64,000 nucleotides of DNA, from positions 14,191,338 through 14,255,337 of the forward strand of contig NC_088302.1 of assembly GCF_032854445.1 (NCBI RefSeq), given 5' to 3'. The translations under genes and the position numbers were made by a program. Position 1 is the stretch's first letter, and every line of letters starts with the position of its first letter. Below the pieces are notes generated by a model. It worked only from the letters and a program-made list of their open reading frames with translations, had not been told where the DNA came from and made no database searches. Origin of the DNA: Liolophura sinensis (taxonomy: Eukaryota; Mollusca; Polyplacophora; Chitonida; Chitonidae). This document shows positions 38,329 to 49,548 of this stretch, in pieces.

Positions 38329-38533
38329 ATATTTATCAAACGTCTTAAAACTGAAGTCAAATTCAAACACAGCTACAAGCGAAAGGCTTTGCTCTTCAAA
38401 GTTTAAAATGTGAACACTGATTTTTTGCTACACAGCAACGTACTGACCACAATTTGAGTTCTTTCCTGTTCACAGTTTGGCCATTTAAGGACTTGCAATT
38501 TATGACTTAAGTTGCTTGATAAATACTGGCCCT
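38329..38533 (-). mobile_element. Foldback MITE, family C, copy 2
   Basis: Left end GGGCTCATATTTATCAAAC, right end TTGCTTGATAAATACTGGCC. The order of inner words ('acttgcaatttatgac', 'gtttggccatttaagg') shows it is reversed relative to 31301-31505. Same size, about 205 bp, with terminal inverted repeats. Confidence 0.75.
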
Positions 38534-38702
38534 GAGCTAAACTACAGACAAGAAGTGAGATATTCAAAGAGACTTACAACTTATGTTTTGGGGTGCCCAT
38601 CTGGGGAGTTTCCATCTTTGCAAGGCTCATTACCTTTTACTATCGAATGAAGAATGGCAAAGCAATACAAGTTTTTAAAAACATTCTAGCATCTACATGT
38701 AC

Positions 38703-39054
38703 GTGAGTGAGTGCTTGGGGTCTAATGTCGTACTCAACAATTTTTCAGTCATATGACAATGGAGGAATGCTTAGGGTATATGTAATGTGCCTCCTTGTCG
38801 CAGTACGGATTTCCATCGCTCTTTTATCTAGAGCTGCTTCACAGAGACGCCTTACCGAAGGCAAGTAAGCCGCCCTACCCAAGCCATTATACTTATACGG
38901 ATCAACCAGTTGTTGCACTATCCCCTTCATGCTGAACACCAAGCGAGGAAGTTACAACTTCCTCTCGTAAAGTCTTAGGTGTGACTCGACCCAGGATTGA
39001 TCCTGGATCTACCACTCCAGAAGCGGATGTTTACCAACTGTGCTCTCTGGGCAG
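38703..39054 (-). mobile_element. SINE family 2 (tRNA-derived), full-length copy
   Basis: On the minus strand it starts CCCAGAGAGCACAGTTGG, then TAAACATCCGCTTCTGGAG and a B-box-like GGATCAATCCTGGGTCGAG: a tRNA-like head. Next come 'gaggaagttgtaacttcc', 'cagtataatggcttgg' type words (here diverged), 'cttcggtaaggcgtctctg' and a tail CCAAGCACTCACTCAC. A 65-codon frame inside it is also found in the other copies and is not a gene. Confidence 0.85.
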
Positions 39055-40515
39055 GTCTACATGTACAAGAAGTTGGTCAAGTAATGAGGTTGTTGATGAC
39101 AAGTTACATTTTGAAATATTCTCCTAGTTGAGTTTTCTTGAAATTTAACAAATTCTGGTTAGCAAAATGCATGAACTAAATACTTGTAATCGTATACATC
39201 TGCATACAGGTTTGCGGAAACATGCATTCATTCTGAGAAGCTGTACCTGTATATAGGCCAGCTAATTTTGGACGACATGTAAGACTAGCCTAGCCTGGGT
39301 CATCACCTGTATGGCACCTGTCTGAATAATGCTTGCCTTGCTATCAGCTAAGCGCTACATTAACTCTTCAGTGGAACACCTGTAATTAGAGCTCAGGTGT
39401 TTACAACCGATAAGCCGTAAATATATAACAAATTTGTGCGTTTTCAATTCCCTTACATAGAAACAGCCAAGAAAAAGACACAAGAGACCAGTCACATGGA
39501 ATTTGAAAAGGCGTTTAGCCTACATTTTCAGTGGATTCAACTCGAATTAATCTTGGATAATTTGTTTTAAAAGAAAGGATATAATTGACCTTGCAGGTTT
39601 GTAATGTAAAACAGTCAAATATTTTTTGCTATAAATGTAAAACATTTTATGGTTTAGCATGTAGCATCTACATTTATACAATGAGCTGAGAAAAAGAGGG
39701 TTACTCGTGTAATGCAACGATCAAAACAAAGAATTATGGAAGCTTATGAGATAAAACGAATTGGAAGAGAAAGTTGTTATATTTGTAAACTGAGTGCAGC
39801 ACATACAGTACAAGTACATGTTGTGAGAGAATGTACATGTACTGTTAGTAATTTACATGTAACTATAATATTGTTATAGTATGGCAATTATTATATATTG
39901 TTTTCTTCATGTTCCAATTGCTGAAAGCTGATCACTCAGGAAACATTGGCCAGTTGTTACCTTGTATAGCTGTGGCCGTGAACTGTTAAGAAAATACATG
40001 CGATACATGTATCAGATTTTATAAATCTGCAAAGTGTGGTTTTACATGGGTGTGTTGTTATCGTATTGTTTTATAAGTGTTGTTGTAATCTATGTAAATA
40101 TCCGGGTGATATTATTGCTTATATTACTTATTGCCTAATAGATTCCCGATGCTATTATTCCTCCTAACTCCTCATTTGTTGGAGTTTCCTCGGTAAAAGG
40201 TGTACATGTAAATTAATTTAATACAGAAACATTAACAAGGCCGTTAACACAGTCATATCACTTTGGTTCTGGAAAACATAAAGTAAATTAAACACAAATA
40301 GGATGGTTTACCCATAAAAAGTTGTCATATAAATTTCTCTCATTTACAAAAACTCACAAAGGATGATTTTGAGTTGCATTTTTATCATTTCTTTATGCAC
40401 AGTCACAATGTCACCTACATGCGTGTTGCCTGAGCATGCGAATCTGACACTTTTATCATGTGCTTATGAATTGTAATGTACATATATGTTGCATACGATG
40501 AAAGCCAATACTGTA

Positions 40516-40517
<2 letters not shown>

Positions 40518-40550
<33 letters not shown>
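40518..40550. repeat. (AT)n microsatellite
   Basis: A continuous run of TA/AT dinucleotides. Confidence 0.95.
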
Positions 40551-40551
<1 letters not shown>

Positions 40552-43500
40552 CTGCATAATCTATGGGTGTACATGTATTTACAAGTATGTTATCTAGGGT
40601 GGGTGATCACATTGTGTTATCTGATACTGTTGAAGGATGACTATACATACATGTACATGCCTCGCATTGTCTGGATTATGATCTCATTTGACAGGAGATC
40701 ACTTCACATCTTCAGTGTACAGTCACTTGCTCTTTTAATAATAATGAAGTCTAGGCATCGCCACGTAAATGTAAAACGTTTCACAAGCTTTCAATCCACA
40801 TGCCGGACTTATTATCAAGTGACATTACACATTAAGCAGTAGTTTAACAACCACTGGTGGACCTTGAGAAGTGTTTATTGGCCACTTGATAATGATTTCA
40901 ATTTGTGGATGGAAAGCTTGTCAAACATTTTACATTTACGTGGGTTTACCTCGACTTATAACTGTTGCTCTTATTGCAGCTAGGAGTCTTAAGCTGTATA
41001 CATTACTTACTCATTTGTTTTTAAAGCCTTAATTAACACTGCCTGTTCATGTACCAGCCTACTGTGGCATGACCAAGACCTTTCAGGCAATTGGATTGTT
41101 ACAGTGTCCAGAATTTTTAGAGCATGTCTTTGCGCTGCTCGTTCTTCAACTTGTTTTTGCAAAAATGGATATCAAATTTATGTTTTAGATTTTTCTGAGA
41201 TTCTAAAGTTTATTTTGATTTCACCATTGTACCCATATTTTCACACAGATACATGTATTTCAGCTCGTCTGAAAGTTAGATGTACATAAAACTATGTGTC
41301 TACACGTACATGAAACTGTTGCATCACCATAAATGTGTTGTGTAAAAAGAGTGGAGTGGTGGGGCAGGCGAATGGAAGAGTAAAGTTTAATAGCAACTAC
41401 TGCATGCCCTTAGGATATGAGTAATAAAGAAGAAGGACTTTCACATTAAAATCCACCAATTTTATAAATGTTTAACTTCAGAAATTGGCAAAAATCTAAT
41501 CTCCGGTAAGGGTCACAGTGGAGAAAGTGCGTGGCAGAATTTTCTCTGCTATCAAGTGCCCACACTCCCTGCAGGGCAGTGCACTCACACCCTGTGATGG
41601 TACCCTCTGCCATTATTTACAACAATGCACCAGAGCTCTGAGTGTGCACAGTGAGCGCAGCCTGGCCTGTTTATGCTACTTCTGCATCTATGTTATCACC
41701 TTCTGCTAGAGTCCAAGGGTTCTCCAAACAGGCAGACTATCAGAAACACAGACTGATAAATGTAAATGGCTCTTTAGAGAAGAGTCCTACTTCACACCCA
41801 GGGCAGTTTATGTTACACCTACTAAAAGCTCTGACAATTTACAAACAGCACTGGAGTCAAGTAGTTTACTGTAGCTGGTTTGCTAATGGTTGTCTCAGGG
41901 GGTTTGCTTAACCATGCTGGCAGCATGTTATCTGGGATTCAGGCTTATACATGTACACATAAAACCAAACTTTTTTTTTTTTTGACTTTTTAACAATAGC
42001 CTGAAGTGTTCCACTGATCTTGGGAATACCTGTAAATATTTAATACTGTACATGGATGTTTACTGGGTTACATGTACATGTATGTTAATATAAAGGTTGA
42101 TGGAACTTTCTGTATGGAGTGTGTAGCTCAAGGCTGATATCCTCACCTGCTGATATTTCACGTCTCTTGTACAAAGTGTTTAAAAATGCATGTCTTAAAG
42201 GAGAAGAAAACATGGAATTGCGAACATTCAATGACAGAGCATGAAACATTATTGTTATACATCTTTTTTTAATTAAAAGTATTATTTTTGATTTTTTTCT
42301 TTCAAGGGTACTTAAGAATATGTTTGTATGGTGAGTTCATGTAGCTGAGACCACCTCTTGAAGTTTATCATCTTTGCATAATAATGTTCTCAAAAAGGAT
42401 GTGATGCATGTCGAATAAATTTATTTGAATGTAAATTTGTTGCTTATATCCAAACTCATGCATTTGATCTAAATTATGATAATATTTATGAACATATTAA
42501 ATGATTAAAACTCGGGTTGAACACATCCGTTAGATGAAAAGACAAAATTCTAGCGCAAATATATTTATTTAACATGTTATGTCATAATTAAGAACTGTTT
42601 AAGACCATATATATAATTAACTTTTCAAACTCTTTCTTCTGAACTTCATGTAACTTTTATCTTGTCTCCACCTTTAAACAAAGAAAGAACTCATTATGCT
42701 GGTATGGCTTTGAGGCGTATTTGGCACTCCACGTCAATTCTGCATCATATTTTTGTACGTGTACATCATGATTTCAGTTCCATCTAAGCTTCATAACCGC
42801 TCGTACATACATGTGCACTATACCTGTTAGATTATGCAACATTGGTCACAATTACAAATTACATGTATGACTAAATGTTAGGGATGAGGAAGGTAAAATA
42901 AACCCAGCAGTCCTCGTTCAGTGTAGTTAACATGTGGATTTACTTGGTAAGGTTTTGTGTGAATTTGGTATTGCTTACATGTATCCTTTAAGTTTCTTGC
43001 AATACAGCAGAAATTTACACCTACATGCACAGGTGCATGCACATGTTTCTACCTAAGACCCATCTTGCTTTCAGTTTCTTACTACATACATTACACTTTA
43101 ATGTAATGATTTTCATGTACGCCTTGTAAAGGCTGATACATGTACTTTTAGTTTAAACATATAGAATTCTGTTACGTAGATCACAATTATCAAAAGGGTT
43201 CATGTGTGAAAATACTAGTAAAATTTGGGCAAGCTTTATTTTAGAGGCACTTACCTGTTGATACACACACTTGGGCTGTTCAAGACACTGTCTTACAGAT
43301 ATGGATGATTTATGGAGGAAAATGTCCGAACCTTTGAGGAGATGATTTCTCGTCTGTCGTGTCATTTCAGTGTTCCAGAGATTTTATCTACAGTATAGTC
43401 AGATCAGGCTTCATGATGGTCAATCTTATACCCTGTTTCATAAGGGTGTCAAGGTCAGCACATAATGACAGGGTGTCCTGCCTAGATGCTGCCACAGCAT

Positions 43501-44737
43501 TGTGTTCCAGTGAGGCAGCATGCTAAATACATGTACATGTATGTCAGTACAAGCAGTATTGATATTGGCCTGCTACTGTCACATGTACATATACATGACT
43601 GGAATAACGTTGAAAATCGGGGTACACTTCCAGCTACATGTAACAAACAACCTACTGTATTTATCAGTGGATATACAATGTTGATGAATTCCTATGTCAA
43701 GTATTTATAAATGTGCAAGGTATCTGCATACTTGTGATATTATATATGCATAACATTATTATTATTATTGTCCATTTCATGAAGCTGTGGTTAGTATACA
43801 TTACCATATGCAAAGGTTATGTATATAGGGTTGCTGTCAAACAGGGAAATAGTGAAAATAGGTCGGGTTTATTGTACATGTAATTACCAGTGCAGTGATT
43901 AAGCATCATGTGAGGGAGCTTGAGGCAGGTACATGTAATGGTAACCAAAACAGAATTCATCTTGTGATCAGCCTCTTGACCTGGGTGTATATCCATGGCT
44001 TCATCTAAGTCTACACGGAGACATCATGCACACAAACAGGTAGGAGCAAGCCACATTTGTGGCATTCGTGTGTGCACATTATACAAGTAGGTTATCTTAT
44101 TTGTGCCATTTGTAAGGATTGTGTTCAAGTGTTTAAAAAGTCTTCTGTTTTGTTTTTTTCTTCGGCACAGTGTATATGCCCCTGCTCTTGGTTTGAGATG
44201 AATTTTGTAATGCTTATCATTTCAGTTGATAATGATATGCATTAAATATTGATGCTCAAATCAGTCATATCAATCACCAAATATTGATGAACACATGTAC
44301 ATGTGTCTTCTTACATGTACACGTATATACTCAAATGTACATTTACAGAGAATTTTACGTGTAGTATTTCATCGCAATGAAACGTTTTAACTTTAAAACT
44401 AACAGCTGTATGAGATATGTTTACATATTTTATTGGGTGAATCATTGCCTTGTGATGATGATTTTATTTAAAGCATTAGGACACAAAGTGTCCGTTTAGT
44501 CTCATCCTCGGACAATCCTAGAGACTTGCACAGAGATTTTTCGGCCACCCATGTTATTTGATGGTCTTGTTGACAAAACCTAATTGTCTTACATGAGGCT
44601 CACTAGAGGTAACCTGCCTAAAAATCTGCTAGTCACATTTTGGAAAGTGTTGGTGCTTTACTCATGCAAAATTTCTCATTCATGACACTGACTTCTATCA
44701 TATAAGTGAAACCTTCTACTTGTGTTGCATTCAAAAC

Positions 44738-45057
44738 CGCTTCGGGAGGCGCTAGATCCAGGGTCAATCCTGGGCCGAGTCATACCTAAGACCTTAAAAG
44801 AGGAAGTTATATCTGCCACATGGCGCTCTGTCGCTTGGCGTTCAGCATGAAAGGGATAGTGCAATGACTGGTCGACCAGTATCAGTATAATGGCATGTGC
44901 GGGGCGCCTTACTTGCCTTCGGTAAGGCGTCTCAGTGAAGTAGCACTAAATAAAAGAGCGGTGGAAATCCGTCTTGCAACAAGGAGACACATTACATGCA
45001 CTCTAAGGATTCCTTCATCGTCATATGACGTTAAACCCAAGCGCTCACTCACTCAGT
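44738..45057 (+). mobile_element. SINE family 2, 5'-truncated copy
   Basis: It starts within the tRNA-like head ('accgcttcgggaggcgctag', then GGGTCAATCCTGGGCCGAG). It runs through 'gaggaagttatatctgcc', 'cagtataatggcatgtg', 'gccttcggtaaggcgtctca', 'taaaagagcggtggaaatcc' and 'acgttaaacccaagcgctca' to the CTCACTCA tail. The A-box end is replaced by unrelated sequence. Confidence 0.8.
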
Positions 45058-45230
45058 AACTCAAAAACAAACAATCATGTCTATACATGTCATGTTATTT
45101 CTAACAAAAGATGGGTGTGAAAAAAAGAGATGTGTTTATAACTGTGATCTGCATGCAGCACTCACAAAATATTGTTTGTGGGGCCTTCATGACAATATAA
45201 GCATCATGCTACCTTTCTCTCTGAACGGTA

Positions 45231-45374
45231 CGTGGGAAGGTTTGTCAGCAACCTTGGATGATCACGGGTTTCTTCCAGGCTCTGTCTGGTTTCCTTCCAC
45301 CATAATGCTGACTGCCGTGATGTAAGTGACATATTCTTGAGTACGGTGTAAAACACCAATTAGATAAATAAATA
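45231..45374 (+). mobile_element. SINE family 1, 3' part
   Basis: GTGGGAAGG, 'cagcaaccttggatgatc', 'ttccaccataatgctgactg', 'ttcttgagtacggtgtaaaa', 'caccaattagataaataaat'. It lies about 140 bp before the 74-bp minisatellite, whose unit resembles its tail. Confidence 0.8.
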
Positions 45375-45511
45375 AACAAGTAAAAACAATACAGGCATTG
45401 GACAGTGTGCAAGGTGGCATCACTTGAAAACCACTTGACTTTCCACTGGGGAAAATTTAATCTTCAGTAACTCTTCAGGTCAGTGTATATATAGGTGGGT
45501 TACCTTGGGAA

Positions 45512-46168
45512 CTCCAGTTTCCTCCACCCACAAATCTTCTTGAGTATGGTGTAAAACAAGAATCAAGTACCTCTACCTATATGCACTCCAGTTTCCTTTA
45601 CCCACAAATCTTCTTGAGTATTGTGTAAAACCAGAATCAAATACCTCTACCTATATGCACTCCAGTTTCCTCCACACACAAAACTTCTTGAGTATGGCGT
45701 AAAACAATAATCAAATACCTCTACCTATATGCACTCCAGTTTCCTCCACCTGCAAAGCTTCTTGAGTATGGCGCAAAACAAGAATCAAATACCTCTACCT
45801 ATATGCACTCCAGTTTCCTCCACCCACAAAACTTCTTGAGTATGGCGTAAAACAAGAATCAAATACCTCTACCTATATGCACTCCAGTTTCCTCCACCCA
45901 CAAAACTTCTTGAGTATGGCGTAAAACAAGAATCAAATACCTCTACCTATATGCACTCCAGTTTCCTCCACCCACAAAACTTCTTGAGTATGGCGTAAAA
46001 CAAGAATCAAATACCTCTACCTATATGCACTCCAGTTTCCTCCACCCACAAAACGTCTTGAGTATGGTGTAAAACAAGAATCAAATACCTCTACCTATAT
46101 GCACTCCAGTTTCCTCCACCCACAAAACTTCTTGAGTATGGTGTAAAACAAGAATCAAATACCTCTAA
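45512..46168. repeat. Minisatellite, 74-bp unit, about 9 copies
   Basis: Each unit is CTCCAGTTTCCTCCACCCAC, then AAAACTTCTTGAGTATGGCG, TAAAACAAGAATCAAATACC, TCTACCTATATGCA. Central units are nearly identical; the first two and the last are more diverged. The phrases 'tttcctcca', 'ttcttgagtatggcgtaaaa' and 'aatcaaata' are those of the SINE family-1 3' end, so the array probably grew from a SINE tail. Confidence 0.95.
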
Positions 46169-46580
46169 ATAAACACAGTGATCTACATGTGTAATAACAC
46201 CAAACTTTTTCCATATCTCCATAACTGGACTAGGCCCACTTTCACAAAACTTTGTACATGTAAATCAGTTTTTCGCAACTTTTCTCATAAAATGACATCT
46301 CCTTATAGCACTGTATTCTTGACCTCTACTTTTTTGTGAGAAAAAGGACTTGCAAAGTTTTGTAGGCATTACAAGCAGTATTTATTGCCTTATTTACTTA
46401 AAAAGTTGCCACAAGCCATAAAATCTGCACATCATGATGTTTAACAGGGTACTATTTAACATTAAAACCAGGATCAAACTGCCAAAAGCATAGTGTGATG
46501 CTGTGGATTTGACTTTTAATAAACAACCGTTAATATCTGTCTGAGTCTAATATTACCCAAATCTGCTTTGTGGTTTGCAG

Positions 46581-46711
46581 TTGTCTGAGTGGAACAAGAA
46601 TGATGACAAGCTGCTTAAGGCGGTGGAACGAGGAGATGTGGCCAAAGTGGATAGTCTCCTGAACCGCAAGACTTTACTGCCCACCAAACCCGGGCCAAAG
46701 GGGATGTCTGT
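46581..46711 (+). CDS. RAI14: RAI14/UACA-like ankyrin protein, coding exon 2
   Basis: Follows the acceptor TGGTTTGCAG in phase 0 and ends in phase 2 at a GTGAGT donor (46712). It starts LSEWNKNDDKLLKAVERGDV and continues AKVDSLLNRKT. W-N-K-x-D-D-x-L-x-x-A-x-E-x-G-D-x-x-K-V is the signature of the first ankyrin helices of RAI14 and UACA, and is what identifies the gene. The exon ends just before the next ankyrin repeat (KGMSV/FQMAA across the junction). Confidence 0.9.
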
Positions 46712-48229
46712 GTGAGTGTTACCACAACATAAATATTCACCTCAGTCTATTTGTCTGGTTGTGCGGAGCATTATACTGTCTGCACTGATACAGTTACATT
46801 TTATTTGTATCCATAAATCGCTTGTAAGTATGACATTTGAAGAGACGTGACTACTTACATCTGGGTAAAACTTTTAGTTTACCTCTGTAAATGGTGCAAA
46901 CATGTGAAAGTCACTTTAAAGAAGAGGTGAGTTTTCCTCCGTAAATAATGTGAGTGGCTGAAGCTCAGACAATATCTATGCGGTTCCATGACGAAGAGGC
47001 ACTTTTGACCATCACTTTGGAAAAAGTTTTAATCTTCAGTAAAAATGTGCCTTTACATGTGAATCACCACATATGTACAGTTGCATTCCAAGGAGACTCA
47101 ACTGTAAGCTTTGTTACTTGACTGCTCCATATACAATGAAACATTGTTGATATATTTTTGAAAGTGATGTTAAAACTCAAACAAAACATATGTCTATCTT
47201 TCTAACATACTTCATAGACTTTTATTCATTTATTTTCACTAAACTGATACAGTTTATTTTCATACCATTGCTAGTTTGAAACTTTGGCCTCTCCTTACCA
47301 ATGCCCTGGCAGTTGTATGTGTACATGTAGAAAGAAAAAAAAAAGTATGCTTTTGGTTTCAGTGATGTGATTGTGATGTAATTATCATTTCACTCTAGAG
47401 AAAATTATTTGAATTAAACACTGTTACAATTAAGCCGCTATCAGGAATAAGTCATTCCACATCTGCACCCAGTGTTCAGATTGCACAGGGAAAAATGAGT
47501 GTTTATCTGTCATTGCAACCTGTGACATAATGGAGGAAGCTTTTCAGTGTGGTTATCCATTGTAACATAAGCTGGGTCATAGTTTAACCTGCCTGGTGTG
47601 ATCCTGCTAGCTGTCAGCAGGAACCTGTCTCTTGTCAGGACGTCAAGGGCAGCTCCATACTGTAATTGAATGGGCGATCTGTAAGCTTACATGGGATACA
47701 GTTTTTAGGGCCTGTATGGTGTCACACCAGATTAGCGCTGTGCTGCTATCAATGTGTTAACTGGAGAATTAATGATAAGAGCCACGGATTATCAGTGTGT
47801 CTGTGTGTATGTGTTAAGAGGGATTGGGGAAAATGTAAGCTACATGTAACCCTTATAAACATGTATTCACAGGGTCATTCTCAACGGTATACATTTAATG
47901 ACATGGATATCATGTTATGACATAAGGTATATGTGCCTTTAGACATAAACATATTCATGCACAAACGTTTACATGTCCATGTACATCCATTGCCTTTGCC
48001 ACTTCAAAATTTACAGTGAAGCAGACTGTGGTCCAGTGCTTGCCTTTCAGTTGCAGGAACACAAAGTGCGCATTTTTGTACAACCATTCCATGAAAGGAA
48101 ATTTGTAGATCCCCTCGCTTCTACTGCTTGTGAGGTCTTGAAGTGGTCAGTGATGCTTGTGTGGCCATATGCTTAGTTTTAACATTCACCGTATGCTGTC
48201 TTCCAGCAATATAGTGTGCATGTCTACAC

Positions 48230-48435
48230 GTCATATGTGGGAAAGCTTGGTGACGAAAGGTCTGTGGTTTTCCCAGGGCATTCTGGTTTCCTTCATCTAT
48301 AAAACCGACTGCCATTAGCAACCTTGATCGTAGAAATTTCTATATGCAAGTTCCTCCACACATAAACTTCACCATTCGTATATAAGTGAAATATTCTTTT
48401 TTTGTGGTGTTAATGACCCCAATCAGAAAAATCAT
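48230..48435 (+). mobile_element. SINE family 1, diverged 3' part
   Basis: Contains GTGGGAAAGC, 'cattctggtttccttcat', 'actgccat', 'tataagtgaaatattctttt' and 'gtggtgttaatgacc...caatca'. It is clearly related to family 1 but old, with an insertion in the middle. Confidence 0.55.
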
Positions 48436-49286
48436 TAAAAAGAACCAATGTATTGTTGACCCAGTGTCTAGTGTCATCTTTTACTCTGAGACAGCACTAT
48501 ACATGTACAAGTCCACAAATGTTGAAATTGTGACCAGTCTGCTACATGGAATCTTTGTATTATAATCAAAATACATTTTTGAGGAATGAGTGATTATGGC
48601 TTAATTGCCACATCAGCAATTTTGCAGCCATACCGCGGCAACATTTACAGGAAGATTGATACATGTACATGTGGCAACATGTGCCCTAACTTTTACATGA
48701 GTTATGAGAATAAGCCAATAAGCTTACAGGAACCAGATGTCTTTTTTTTAATTTTTAAGTCAAAATGTTGTAAGAACACGGCAGTTGTGTGCCAATTTTC
48801 GATCAGTGACCCACAAATTAACCTAAGGGCAGCACGGTTAGTACATCAAATGTCTGTTTCATTTTAATTCAGATTGTATTCCCATTGAGTAATTTGTAGC
48901 AGAAAGAATGAAGAAGGAAGTAGAAAGTGTTACTTTGAAATGTTGCTATTTTATTGACAGTAGAAAGCAGCTTCAGCCTCAAACTTCAAAGGCCACTGTC
49001 CACGGCAGGGTGTTAATATGTCCAAGCCTGCTCTGTTGTACCTAGTCTAGTAGGGTGTAGCCTTAAATGGAAATGTGATGTGATTGTATAGCTTCAACCA
49101 TTTCAACCTCGAAAGCACTATTTCAGTGGAATTTATGCATACATTTATTATCGAAATGACACACAAAAAATGATTTGTTTGTGTCACTAAAGATGCATGC
49201 TTTATAAAACTGTGCAGATTATTTCTCTACACCCCATATCATTATCAGCTTCTATGGTATACGTCAAAGCATATGTTTGTTGGTTT

Positions 49287-49548
49287 GCGTGAAACTGTCT
49301 TGTTTGTGTTGGTTTCCCAAAACATTTAAAACTGTCTGGTTTGTGTTGGTTTCCCAAAGCATTTAAGTAAAACTGTCTGGTTTGTGTTGGTTTCCCAAAG
49401 CATTCAAGTGAAACAGGTTTGTTTGGCTTTCTCAAACCATTCAAATGAAACACAGGTTTGTTTTGGTTTCCCAAGCCATTCAGATTTAAGTGAAGCATTC
49501 TGATTTGTGTTGGTTTTACTCTAAAGTATTCATACTTTAGTGAAACTT
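49287..49548. repeat. Tandem block, unit about 42-48 bp, about 5-6 copies
   Basis: Units such as AAACTGTCTGGTTTGTGTTG then GTTTCCCAAAGCATTTAAGT, increasingly diverged rightwards. It shares TTGGTTTCCCAA with the 61-bp array that follows directly, suggesting one grew from the other. A minus-strand frame reading 'CFGKPTQTRQF' several times is this repeat, not a protein. Confidence 0.8.

Larger units (their letters stand above)
36280..46580 (+). other. Intron of the RAI14-like gene (10.3 kb)
   Basis: Runs from the GTAAGT donor to the acceptor TGGTTTGCAG. Contains two MITE-like family-A copies (36307-36426, 37512-37658), a foldback MITE (38329-38533), SINEs of two families (36941-37060, 38703-39054, 44738-45057, 45231-45374), an AT microsatellite (40518-40550) and the 74-bp minisatellite (45512-46168). 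The stretches 39.1-40.5, 40.6-44.7 and 46.2-46.58 kb hold no feature I can support. Confidence 0.7.

Noticed and set aside
38745-38942. 65-codon frame with a similar frame at 63108-63302
   Set aside because: The similarity is because both are copies of SINE family 2, which has a tRNA-like head and no coding role.
43255-43365. Minus-strand frame of 37 codons ending in CAACAG before a GTAAGT donor
   Set aside because: The donor is good and the composition is plausible, but I recognise no family and no partner exon, so it cannot be separated from chance.
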